From contig JBMNTS010000004.1 of the NCBI GenBank assembly GCA_050945855.1, positions 1-64,000 on the forward strand: 64,000 nucleotides of DNA, read 5' to 3'. This DNA is from CAYSNP01 sp050945855. GTDB lineage: Bacteria; Bacillota; Clostridia; Christensenellales; DTU072. Positions 26,929 through 34,354 of this stretch are shown here, in pieces (position 1 is the stretch's first letter; each line of letters opens with the position of its first letter). The notes under the pieces are model-generated. The model did not search any database. It saw only the letters and a program-made list of their open reading frames with translations, and was not told the origin of the DNA. The position numbers and the translations under genes are program-made.

Positions 26929-28065
26929 ATGGCTGATAAAGATTATTACAAGATATTAGAAATAGACAGAAACGCGGATGCGGACCAAATCAAGTCCGCA
27001 TACCGCCGTATGGCTAAAATGTACCATCCGGATTTATATTCCACAAAATCCGAAAGCGAAAAGAAGGCGGCGGAAGCCAAATTCAAAGAGGTACAACACG
27101 CCTACGATGTACTTAGCGACCCGCAAAAAAAAGCGGCTTACGACCAATTCGGTTCGGAAGACGGACCTACGATGGGCGCGGGCAATCCCTTTGGAGCGGG
27201 CGGATTTACAGATATTTTCAGCGATATATTCAGCGCGTTCAGCGACGTGGGCGGCAGAGGGCGCAGACAAACCCGGATGCAGACCATGCCGGGCGACGAT
27301 ATAGAATACACCTTAAGGCTGGATTTTAAAGAGGCTTGCGAAGGAGTATCCAAAGATATATCCTTTACTCGCATAGAAAAATGCCCCACCTGCTCGGGCT
27401 CCGGGGCTAAAGTGGGTACGGACAAAAAACGTTGCTCAAAATGCGGAGGCACAGGCTCGATAACGGTAAACCAAAGGACGGTTTTCGGCACTATGCAGAC
27501 GGTGCGCACCTGCGACGCGTGCGGAGGAAGCGGCGAAACGATTGACACTCCTTGTCCCAACTGCTCGGGAAAGGGGCGCATGAGAAGAACGAGAACGCTA
27601 AAGGTAAACATTCCTGCGGGAGTTGATGAAGGGCAAATACTTACAATGCGGGGAGAGGGCAGCGCAAGCCCGGGAAACGGCCCCAACGGCAACTTGCTTA
27701 TTATTTTCAGCATTAGGTCGCATCCTCTGTTTAAGCGGGACGGATTCGATCTGCATTTTGACTTGCCCATTACCGCGTTTCAGGCGGTGCTGGGCGCGAA
27801 GATAGATATCCCCACTCTTGACGGGATAACGACGGCGGAAATTCCCGCAGGCACTCAAAGCGGCACAATACTCAGGATTCGCGGCAAGGGCATCAAGCAC
27901 TTAAGAAGAGACGCTTACGGGGATCTTATGGTCAGGGTAGTAATAGATATCCCCAAAGGCATAAGCAACAAGCAAAGGAAAAAACTGCTGGAAGCGGAAG
28001 AGGTTTTTGCGGATGCTAAATATGAAAAAATAAAGGCGTATAATAAAACGCTGAGGGAATTATAA
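26929..28065 (+). CDS. dnaJ: Chaperone DnaJ (Hsp40, type I)
   Basis: Co-chaperone that delivers substrates to DnaK. J domain with the HPD motif in MAKMYHPDLY, a Gly/Phe-rich linker, four zinc-binding CxxCxGxG repeats (CPTCSGSG, CSKCGGTG, CDACGGSG, CPNCSGKG), and the C-terminal peptide-binding domains. 378 residues. No Shine-Dalgarno is visible, so translation probably depends on ribosomes finishing dnaK five bases upstream. It shares one base with prmA. Confidence 0.97.
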   Translation: MADKDYYKILEIDRNADADQIKSAYRRMAKMYHPDLYSTKSESEKKAAEAKFKEVQHAYDVLSDPQKKAAYDQFGSEDGPTMGAGNPFGAGGFTDIFSDIFSAFSDVGGRGRRQTRMQTMPGDDIEYTLRLDFKEACEGVSKDISFTRIEKCPTCSGSGAKVGTDKKRCSKCGGTGSITVNQRTVFGTMQTVRTCDACGGSGETIDTPCPNCSGKGRMRRTRTLKVNIPAGVDEGQILTMRGEGSASPGNGPNGNLLIIFSIRSHPLFKRDGFDLHFDLPITAFQAVLGAKIDIPTLDGITTAEIPAGTQSGTILRIRGKGIKHLRRDAYGDLMVRVVIDIPKGISNKQRKKLLEAEEVFADAKYEKIKAYNKTLREL

Positions 28066-28979
28066 TGCCGCATTACTCCATTACAGTCAAAACGGACAAT
28101 ACGGGTGCGGAGCTTGTCTCCGACGCCTTTTTTTCATTGGAGGCTTTGGGAGTGCGCGTTGAGGACGGGCAGGCGTATAAGGAAGCGGTTGAGGCAGGTC
28201 TGATATGGGATTACGCCGACGATGCAGTCTTGCAACCCAAAAGCGATAATACGGTGACCTTAACAGGTTTTTTTGAAACGGACGATATAATTTCATTACA
28301 GGGGGCTTTGAATGAAAATCTGTCCTTTTACGGATTGACAGATTGCGTTGTTTCCCCTCCCCAACAGGTGGACCAAAATGAGTGGTACGAAAAATGGAAA
28401 AGCTATTATAAGCCTGTTTGCTTAGGTAAGTATGTCATAGTTCCGGCGTGGCAGGAGTATAGCGAGAACGGCAAAATTACGGTAAAGATTGACCCTGGTA
28501 TGGCGTTCGGCACCGGAGAGCACGAAAGCACCAGACTTGCTTTAACGCTAATGAGCGGGCTTGACCTAGAAGGCAAATCCTTTTACGATATAGGCTGCGG
28601 GAGCGGCATATTAGGGATTGCCGCGGCGTTGAGCGGCGCGGAAAATGTCACCCTTGTTGATATCGACGAGGTGGCGACGGATGCCGCAAGGATAAATATC
28701 AAGCTAAACGATTTGAAAAGCATAAAGGTAATTTGCGCCCCGGCTCCGCAAGGGTTGCATGACAAAGTTGACCTGATAGCCGCCAACCTTACCGCCGATT
28801 TATTGATCGCGCTGAAAAACGATTTACGGAATCTGTTAAAGGATAGGGGAAGGCTGATAGCAAGCGGAATAATCGGGGACAGGGAAAAAGAGGTTATCGA
28901 AGCGTTTGAAAAATCCGGATTTAAGCTAATCGATAAAGGAAATATGGGCGAGTGGCGCGCGCTCTTATTGGCGCAATAG
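28065..28979 (+). CDS. prmA: Ribosomal protein L11 methyltransferase
   Basis: SAM-dependent methylation of ribosomal protein L11. The N-terminal ferredoxin-like substrate domain is followed by the PrmA-specific PGMAFGTGEHESTRLAL, SAM motif I DIGCGSGILGIAA, and the catalytic-region ANLTADLLIAL. 304 residues. The position after dnaJ and before rsmE is conserved from Bacillus (yqeT-yqeU-yqeV). Confidence 0.94.
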   Translation: MPHYSITVKTDNTGAELVSDAFFSLEALGVRVEDGQAYKEAVEAGLIWDYADDAVLQPKSDNTVTLTGFFETDDIISLQGALNENLSFYGLTDCVVSPPQQVDQNEWYEKWKSYYKPVCLGKYVIVPAWQEYSENGKITVKIDPGMAFGTGEHESTRLALTLMSGLDLEGKSFYDIGCGSGILGIAAALSGAENVTLVDIDEVATDAARINIKLNDLKSIKVICAPAPQGLHDKVDLIAANLTADLLIALKNDLRNLLKDRGRLIASGIIGDREKEVIEAFEKSGFKLIDKGNMGEWRALLLAQ

Positions 28980-28996
28980 ACCGCAAGGAGTAAACG

Positions 28997-29704
28997 GTGG
29001 AGCCAAAAAGGTTTTTTGTAGATAAAAAGGATATTGAGCAGGATATTGTCAAAATTCACGGTGAGGAATTTCACCATCTGACCAAGGTTTTACGCTATAA
29101 GGTAGGCTTTGAGCTTATAGCCTGCGACAATTCCGGCTACGATTATTACGCCAGACTCACTTCCGTTAAGAAAGATTGCGCTTATGCCCAGATTTACAAA
29201 AAGGAAGAAAACCAAAGGGAAACAATAAGGGAATTGACCTTGTGTCAGGCGGTATGTAAGGAAATTGATTTTATAGCGCAAAAGGCGGCGGAGCTGGGTA
29301 TAGTGCGACTAATTCCTTTTACGTCGCAATTTACTAATAATAAAGATTTTAATCATTTGCGGCTGCAAAAAATAGCGGTTAACGCTTCCAAGCAGTGCGG
29401 GCGGGCAAAGATAACACAAATTTTGCCCCTTGTTGATTTTGCCGCCATGCTGGATTATACTGAGGATGGGGAATGTATCTTTTTTTATGAGGAAAGCAAG
29501 GAAAAATTCCGCCTCAATCCCGGCGTAAACAAGCCGATATATATTATTATCGGCAGCGAAGGCGGTTTTTCCAAAGAGGAGGTTGAGTTGGCGGCAAGCC
29601 GCGGGATAAGCACCTTTTCTCTGGGCAAAAGAATATTGAGAGCGGAAACCGCCGCTATTTGCGGAACGCTGCTCACATTGGATAAACTGGGTGAACTTGA
29701 TTGA
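28997..29704 (+). CDS. rsmE: 16S rRNA m3U1498 methyltransferase
   Basis: SPOUT-class methyltransferase acting on U1498 of 16S rRNA. N-terminal PUA-like segment (GEEFHHLTKVLRYKVG), then the knot with IIIGSEGGFSKEE and LGKRILRAETAA. 235 residues. The start codon appears to be GTG or an equivalent following AAGGAG; the stop overlaps the mtaB start. Confidence 0.92.
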   Translation: MEPKRFFVDKKDIEQDIVKIHGEEFHHLTKVLRYKVGFELIACDNSGYDYYARLTSVKKDCAYAQIYKKEENQRETIRELTLCQAVCKEIDFIAQKAAELGIVRLIPFTSQFTNNKDFNHLRLQKIAVNASKQCGRAKITQILPLVDFAAMLDYTEDGECIFFYEESKEKFRLNPGVNKPIYIIIGSEGGFSKEEVELAASRGISTFSLGKRILRAETAAICGTLLTLDKLGELD

Positions 29705-30927
29705 AGGCGAATATTTTAACCTTAGGGTGCAAAGTAAACCGTTATGAAAGCGACAATCTGGCAGCTTCGCTTGCACGGCTCGGGTGGCAAGTAGGGGACG
29801 GTCCGGATTACGCGGATATCTACATTATCAACACCTGCGCGGTGACAGCGGAAGCGCACAGCAAAAGCAGACAGATGATAGCCAGAGCGCTCAGGCACAA
29901 TCCCGCCGCCTCCATATATGTGATAGGCTGCGCCTCCGAATTCGCGCCCGAAAGCTTTAACAGGCAAAACGTGGTATACGTTACCGGCGCGGACGGCAAA
30001 GAAAAAGTGATTGAGGTTATAGAAAGGGATTATCCTATATTACCCGTGCATGAGACTCCCGAATGCTTAAATACGGTATCCCGAACGCGCGCTTTCGTGA
30101 AAATTCAGGACGGATGCAACAACGCTTGCTCATATTGCATTATACCCAGTTTGCGCGGCGCAAGCGTAAGCCGCCCGATAAAAGATATTGTAGTGGAAGC
30201 GCAAAGCTATGCGGAAAGGTATCACGAGATTGTACTGGTAGGGATTAATATTTCCCTATACGGTAAGGATATCGGAGTGGATTTAACCTGCCTTATCAAC
30301 GCGCTTAAGGATATCCGCTGCAGGATACGGCTAAGCTCTTTTTATGTGGAAGCGATAACCCCCGAGCTTTTGGAGGCATTGCGCAGGCTGCCCGCGTTTT
30401 GCGACCATTTTCATATATCCGCGCAAAGCGGAGACGACACTGTGCTTAAGGATATGAACAGGCGTTACACAGCCCGGGAGTGCCTGGAAAAAATCGCGCT
30501 GATACGCCGGTATTTTCCAGATGCGGGGATTACCGCCGATATAATAACCGGTTACCCTACCGAAGACGAGGAGAAGTTTAACAACACCTTGGAATTTGTC
30601 AGGCAAGCGGGCTTTTCGGATATACACTGCTTTTTATTTTCGCCCAGAATCGGGACTGCGGCATATCTGCTTCCGCCGCATGATAAAGGCATCGCAAAGC
30701 AAAGACATGATATTTTGATTGCGGAAGCGGGCAAGTTAAAGAAAGAGTTTTTGCAGAAGAACTCCGGCAAAGAACTTGAGGTCTTATTCGAGGAGGAGAG
30801 AGGGGGGGTATATTCGGGATATTCTCGCAATTATATAAGGGTATACAGCCGCTCCCCACAGAGCGGAGTAAAAAAAGTAAGTACGGAAAAATTATATAAG
30901 GACGGATTATTAATAAAAGGAGAATAG
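29701..30927 (+). CDS. mtaB: tRNA t6A37 methylthiotransferase MtaB
   Basis: Radical SAM enzyme converting t6A to ms2t6A at position 37. UPF0004 domain with cysteines in LGCKVNRYES, NTCAVTAEAHSKSRQ and VIGCASE; radical SAM motif CNNACSYCIIPSLRG; C-terminal TRAM-like domain (GKELEVLFEEERGGVYSGYSR). 408 residues. The start is TTG 29701, overlapping the rsmE stop, so it is translationally coupled. Confidence 0.93.
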   Translation: MKANILTLGCKVNRYESDNLAASLARLGWQVGDGPDYADIYIINTCAVTAEAHSKSRQMIARALRHNPAASIYVIGCASEFAPESFNRQNVVYVTGADGKEKVIEVIERDYPILPVHETPECLNTVSRTRAFVKIQDGCNNACSYCIIPSLRGASVSRPIKDIVVEAQSYAERYHEIVLVGINISLYGKDIGVDLTCLINALKDIRCRIRLSSFYVEAITPELLEALRRLPAFCDHFHISAQSGDDTVLKDMNRRYTARECLEKIALIRRYFPDAGITADIITGYPTEDEEKFNNTLEFVRQAGFSDIHCFLFSPRIGTAAYLLPPHDKGIAKQRHDILIAEAGKLKKEFLQKNSGKELEVLFEEERGGVYSGYSRNYIRVYSRSPQSGVKKVSTEKLYKDGLLIKGE

Positions 30928-30929
30928 AA

Positions 30930-31268
30930 ATGGATTGTATTTTTTGTAAAATAGCAGCAGGTCAAATTCCCTCCGCGAAAATGTACGAGGACGAAAAAAT
31001 GATTATTATCAAAGACATTTCTCCTCAAAGCAAAATACATTATCTGTTGATACCCAAGGAGCATTACCCCAATATCAAGGAAATGAGCGCCTCTCAGGCG
31101 GCGGTGCTGGGAGAATGCCTGAAAAAACTGGGAGAACTTGCCGATGGCTTTGGGCTGCAAAATGGCTTCCGACTGGTCAGCAATTGCGGAGAGCACGCCT
31201 GCCAAAGCGTGGCTCACCTGCATATCCATATACTCGGAGGCGAACAGCTTAGCCCCAAAATGAGCTGA
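30930..31268 (+). CDS. HIT-family nucleotide hydrolase (Hint-like)
   Basis: Histidine-triad protein of 112 residues that hydrolyses adenosine phosphoramidates or dinucleotides. DCIFCKIAAGQIPS at the N-terminus and the active-site HLHIHILGG near residue 97 are canonical. It is preceded by AGGAG, two bases after mtaB, and is the last gene of the heat-shock operon before a terminator. Confidence 0.94.
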   Translation: MDCIFCKIAAGQIPSAKMYEDEKMIIIKDISPQSKIHYLLIPKEHYPNIKEMSASQAAVLGECLKKLGELADGFGLQNGFRLVSNCGEHACQSVAHLHIHILGGEQLSPKMS

Positions 31269-31305
31269 CAAACTTTCCCTTAAGCATTATTTCCACAAAA
31301 TGAAA

Positions 31306-31325
31306 AGGGTCTTTTCCAAGACCCT
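31306..31325. terminator. Shared terminator between HIT gene and rpsU
   Basis: AGGGTCTT pairs with AAGACCCT (8 bp, TTCC loop). A-rich sequence on the left gives a T-rich tail for the minus-strand rpsU transcript; the plus-strand tail is weaker. Confidence 0.7.
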
Positions 31326-31332
31326 GATTAAG

Positions 31333-31509
31333 CTACTTATAAGCCCGTTTTCTGGCTGCTTCAGCTTTCTTCTTCCTCTTAACGCTGGGTTTTTCGTAAA
31401 ACTCTTTACGCCGAAGGTCGCCAATTATGCCGTCGTTAGCGCATTTCTTTTTCCAACGTCTTATTGCGCTGTCTAAACTCTCATTATCTTTTACGTAGAC
31501 TGTCGACAA
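31333..31509 (-). CDS. rpsU: 30S ribosomal protein S21
   Basis: Small basic ribosomal protein, 58 residues: STVYVKDNESLDSAIRRWKKKC then a lysine/arginine-rich tail ending KKKAEAARKRAYK. The start is taken as TTG 31509, eight bases after a full AAAGGAGG; an upstream GTG at 31518 overlaps that site. In Bacillus rpsU follows mtaB on the same strand; here it is inverted and separated by the HIT gene, with its own promoter and terminator. Confidence 0.93.
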   Translation of the reverse strand: MSTVYVKDNESLDSAIRRWKKKCANDGIIGDLRRKEFYEKPSVKRKKKAEAARKRAYK

Positions 31510-31542
31510 ACTTACCACCTCCTTTACTTAAAAACTGGTATT

Positions 31543-31571
31543 ATAATACATTATTATGCTCTTTTAGTCAA
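31543..31571 (-). promoter_or_regulatory. Sigma-A promoter of rpsU
   Basis: On the minus strand TTGACT, 17-nt spacer, TATTAT, followed by a leader of about 25 bases with AAAGGAGG. Confidence 0.7.
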
Positions 31572-31700
31572 GCAATTAACCGCTGATAATTCGGATTTCG
31601 ATTTCATTTTATTGATATTTTATGCACATTCCTTCAAGATGTGCAAAGCTTAATAGAATACGGCGAAAACGGTGAAAAAATGTTAAGAAAAAAGCGAAAT

Positions 31701-32279
31701 TCAATCCAATTCGTCCAAGGTCTTTTCGTATGCGGCAATAAAATTGTGCATAAAATAGGCGACTTCGGGCAAATCTATTTTTTCAAGGTCGGCTTTAATG
31801 GCCGCCCCCGCTTTGTGAAATTCCAGATTGCCGGTTTTTAATTCCTCTATGCATTTTATATAAGCGCACAGTTTATCCGCCGCCTTTATATACTTATATT
31901 CTATGGAGGAGGGGTCTACTTTTATCAGCTTTTCATATTCCCCTTTTAACGCATCCGGCAGCATCGAAAGCAATTTATCGTTGGCGATTTGCTCAATGTT
32001 TTTGTACGCTTCCTTTATGGCGGGATTGTAATATTTAATAGGCGAGGGCAAGTCCCCCGTTATTACCTCGCTTGCCTCATGGTACATGGCGGCGCAGGCG
32101 ATAAAACCGGCGTCCAGCTTGCCGCCGAAGAGTTTGTTGTTAATTAGCGCCAGCGCGTGCGCTATTTGAGCGGCTTGCAGGCTATGTTCCAGTATGTTTT
32201 CCTTTTGGTTGGAACGCATAAGACTCCACCGCTCAATATACTTCATCCTGTTCATAAACGCAAAAAAATTATATGCCAT
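31701..32279 (-). CDS. YfbR-like HD-domain 5'-nucleotidase
   Basis: HD-superfamily hydrolase resembling the 5'-deoxynucleotidase YfbR: NFFAFMNRMKYIERWSLMR, ENILEHSLQAAQIAHALA (metal His) and CAAMYHEASEVITGDLPSPIKY (HE/D motif). 192 residues from ATG 32279. An upstream in-frame extension would add 20 residues that overlap a TATAAT box and are not expected for the family. There is no Shine-Dalgarno; the ATG is exactly six bases after TATAAT, so the mRNA is predicted to be leaderless. The downstream 31573-31700 stretch has a 7-bp hairpin (31623-31645) but no clear terminator. Confidence 0.85.
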   Translation of the reverse strand: MAYNFFAFMNRMKYIERWSLMRSNQKENILEHSLQAAQIAHALALINNKLFGGKLDAGFIACAAMYHEASEVITGDLPSPIKYYNPAIKEAYKNIEQIANDKLLSMLPDALKGEYEKLIKVDPSSIEYKYIKAADKLCAYIKCIEELKTGNLEFHKAGAAIKADLEKIDLPEVAYFMHNFIAAYEKTLDELD

Positions 32280-32285
32280 AAGGTT

Positions 32286-32314
32286 ATTATAGCGCAAACG
32301 CTGCAAAAAATCTA
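32286..32314 (-). promoter_or_regulatory. Promoter of the YfbR-like gene
   Basis: TATAAT at 32291-32286 (-) with a weak TAGATT -35 at 17 bases. The ATG follows after six bases (AACCTT), placing the expected +1 at the start codon. Confidence 0.5.
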
Positions 32315-32332
32315 CATAGATTGGGCATATAC

Positions 32333-32361
32333 TTGACAAAATATTATTGTGGTGTTAGTAT
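32333..32361 (+). promoter_or_regulatory. Promoter of the TPP riboswitch-thiT unit
   Basis: Perfect TTGACA, 17-nt spacer, TAGTAT with TGT extended -10. Confidence 0.7.
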
Positions 32362-32376
32362 TTAAAAAAAGAATAT

Positions 32377-32448
32377 AAAAAAACGGGGTGCTTCGGCTGA
32401 GATTATACCCGAATGACCGGAACAAGGTAATTCTTGCGTCGGGATTTT
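32377..32448 (+). ncRNA. TPP riboswitch aptamer (THI element)
   Basis: Contains GGGGTGC, GCTGAGA, TACCC, then CCGGAACAAGGTAATTCTTG and GCGTCGGGA, in the order of the thiamine pyrophosphate aptamer. The usual CTGG...CCAG helix reads CAAG...CTTG, a compensated change. A-rich and T-rich flanks (32377-32382, 32445-32448) can close P1. It lies between a promoter and an intrinsic terminator ahead of a thiamine transporter gene, so TPP binding should reduce thiT expression. Confidence 0.9.
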
Positions 32449-32458
32449 AAAGAGTATG

Positions 32459-32485
32459 ACTTCGGCGAATGCGTCGAAGTTTTTT
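32459..32485 (+). terminator. Expression-platform terminator of the TPP riboswitch
   Basis: ACTTCGGCG pairs with CGTCGAAGT (9 bp with one wobble, AATG loop), followed by a T run, 15 bases before the thiT start codon. This supports transcription-termination control. Confidence 0.8.
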
Positions 32486-32499
32486 GTTTGGAGGGCGCA

Positions 32500-33195
32500 A
32501 TGAACGAAAACAATATTGTATGGATAATGGCAGGCGTAATAGCTTTGGCTTATGTGCTGTTATACGCTTTTGCCAAAAAAACGCCGACAAAAGTTAAGGC
32601 AAAATCCCTGGCGTACGCAGGAGTAATGGTGGCGCTTTCTTTCGGTTTGAGCTATATAAAAATATTTTCGATGCCGCAGGGCGGCTCACTTACCTTATTA
32701 AGCATGCTGCCGATTATGCTTTACGCTTATATGTTCGGTCCAAGAGAAGGGCTTGTCGCCGCCGCCGCTTATTCCGTATTGCAGTGTGTGCAGGGAGTGT
32801 TTTTTCTTAATTTTCTGCAGTTTTTGTTTGATTATATAATAGGTTTTACCCTGTTGGGACTGGCGGGATTGTTTCACAAAAGCAAAATTAGGATTAATCT
32901 AAACGTAGAAAAAGCCAAAAAAAGCGGATTAATAAGAGTATACGAAGTAATAAACGATTTTCCGCTTGCGTTGGTTGCGGGTATGACGATAGGCTTTATC
33001 GGCCGCTATTTAGCTTCCGTAGTCGCGGGCTATGTGTTCTGGGCAGATTACGCCCCGCCGGGACAGCATCCGTTGATTTATTCCGTTGTTTACAATTCGA
33101 TATTGCTTGCGGACGGCCTTATCGCGGTTGCGGGCGGAGTGGCATTGATGTACGTAAAACCCTTAAGAAGGCAAATAGAAAACGCGGCAAAATAA
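32500..33195 (+). CDS. thiT: Thiamine ECF transporter S component ThiT
   Basis: Substrate-binding membrane subunit for thiamine uptake, working with a shared ECF energising module encoded elsewhere. MPQGGSLTLLSMLPIMLYAYMFG is the family's thiamine-binding region. About seven hydrophobic segments; the 231-residue protein is longer than usual (roughly 180-195) because of an extra N-terminal helix and a charged loop near residues 127-145. The start is ATG 32500, preceded by GGAGGG; an upstream in-frame ATG-type start would lie inside the terminator. The TPP riboswitch supports the assignment strongly. Confidence 0.9.
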   Translation: MNENNIVWIMAGVIALAYVLLYAFAKKTPTKVKAKSLAYAGVMVALSFGLSYIKIFSMPQGGSLTLLSMLPIMLYAYMFGPREGLVAAAAYSVLQCVQGVFFLNFLQFLFDYIIGFTLLGLAGLFHKSKIRINLNVEKAKKSGLIRVYEVINDFPLALVAGMTIGFIGRYLASVVAGYVFWADYAPPGQHPLIYSVVYNSILLADGLIAVAGGVALMYVKPLRRQIENAAK

Positions 33196-33204
33196 ATACG
33201 CTGA

Positions 33205-34260
33205 TCAATAAATAAGTTTTTCGTTGGCGGAATCGTATAATCTGATACTTTCAGGTATAACCCGAATATCTATTGCCCTTTTGCCGATATCCTTAGCGGG
33301 TACAATAATTGTTTGCCCGTCAAAGTTTGTATGGGCAAAAGTATTGCCGCAATACTCCTCACAAAACAATACTTCGGATTCTGTGCCAAAGGAGGCTTGC
33401 TCCGCCAAAAAAGCGGCGGTTACGGCTGCGCCGATATACACATTATTTAACAACGGGCGCTTGTCAAGAAGTATTTTGTTGCCCAATAGATCAATATACG
33501 GGATGCCGTTTTCCTCCCCGAGAAGCGCGGACACAATATTTACCTCAATCCCGTGCGCGTATTTATACACTTGCAGGGAAGCGGGATTTTCCTTAAGCTC
33601 CGCCTTAGAGCCTGTCTGCTCCGCCACACCGTAATGCAAAATGCTGATTTTATCGCCCAAGGTAAACGCCTCGTCGGCGCTGTCCGTGGCAAAGATTACC
33701 ACGCCGCCATAGTTTTTAATAAAGGGAAGCATCTCCAAAAACATTTCTCTTCTGTCCGCACCCTTAAGAGAGGCAAAGGGATTGTCTATTAACAGCAGGG
33801 AAGCGTCCCTGAGAGATGCCCTGGCAAAAGCAAGCCGTATTCTGTCGCGGTCTTTAAGCCGTGATACCGGATAGGTAAGCAGGTAAGCGATATTAAACTT
33901 TTCCGCGGCCTTATTTACCTCTTCAATAAGCTTTTCTTTGGATACTTTTCTTAATTTTAATGGATACGCCAGATTCCATTTCACGCTTTTGCCCTTTATC
34001 AGGCCGCAATCCTGAAAAATTAAGGCAATATCTCTTTCTTTAATCTTTTTGTCCTGAATCTCTTCTCCGTTTAATATTATTTGTCCGGATTCCCTTGTAA
34101 GCAGCCCCGCTATGCAGCGGATAAGGCTGGTTTTTCCGCCTTGCTCTCCCGCCAGGACGCAAAGCTTCTCCCCGTTTTCGCATTGGATATTAAAGTTATG
34201 AACGCCGACGGCGCCGGCGGTATATCTTTGCCTTAAGTTTTTTATCAAAAGCGTGGTCAT
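33205..34260 (-). CDS. Degenerate orphan ABC-type ATPase (MalK/UgpC-like) with TOBE-like tail
   Basis: A 351-residue protein with the layout of sugar or polyamine importer ATPases: nucleotide-binding domain (1-230) and a C-terminal TOBE-like beta region ending IDIRVIPESIRLY. The active-site motifs are eroded. The P-loop reads GEQGGKTS and is one residue short; the Q-loop Gln83 is kept; the LSGGQ signature reads LKDRD (135-139); the Walker B segment LLLIDNP has Asn160 where the catalytic Glu belongs; and the switch His is Asp193. No permease or binding protein is adjacent. It converges with thiT. No Shine-Dalgarno: ATG lies six bases after a TATAAT. A regulatory or ATP-sensing role, or decay, is possible. 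Confidence 0.75.
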   Translation of the reverse strand: MTTLLIKNLRQRYTAGAVGVHNFNIQCENGEKLCVLAGEQGGKTSLIRCIAGLLTRESGQIILNGEEIQDKKIKERDIALIFQDCGLIKGKSVKWNLAYPLKLRKVSKEKLIEEVNKAAEKFNIAYLLTYPVSRLKDRDRIRLAFARASLRDASLLLIDNPFASLKGADRREMFLEMLPFIKNYGGVVIFATDSADEAFTLGDKISILHYGVAEQTGSKAELKENPASLQVYKYAHGIEVNIVSALLGEENGIPYIDLLGNKILLDKRPLLNNVYIGAAVTAAFLAEQASFGTESEVLFCEEYCGNTFAHTNFDGQTIIVPAKDIGKRAIDIRVIPESIRLYDSANEKLIY

Positions 34261-34266
34261 GATTTA

Positions 34267-34294
34267 ATTATAATATATTTTCTCCAATTTGCAA
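34267..34294 (-). promoter_or_regulatory. Promoter of the degenerate ABC ATPase gene
   Basis: TTGCAA, 16-nt spacer, TATAAT on the minus strand, with the ATG six bases downstream. Its -35 box is ten bases from the ARG-box match at 34305-34321 of the divergent argD promoter. Confidence 0.65.
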
Positions 34295-34304
34295 CCCAAT
34301 ATAA

Positions 34305-34333
34305 TTGCATAAATATTCATACTGATGTATAAT
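34305..34333 (+). promoter_or_regulatory. argD-carB-argF promoter with ARG box
   Basis: TTGCAT, 17-nt spacer, TATAAT. The segment 34305-34321 matches the ArgR/AhrC half-operator pattern NTGNATWWWWATNCANN at every specified position and covers the -35 box. Arginine-dependent repression is inferred. Confidence 0.7.
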
Positions 34334-34354
34334 GAATGGAATGGAGGTGGCAAA

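Noticed and set aside
31623..31645. TGCACAT/ATGTGCA hairpin as a terminator of the YfbR-like gene
   Set aside because: The nine-base loop and the lack of a T tract on either strand make it unconvincing.
31641..31841. 66-codon plus-strand ORF
   Set aside because: Mostly antisense to the YfbR-like gene and without initiation signals.
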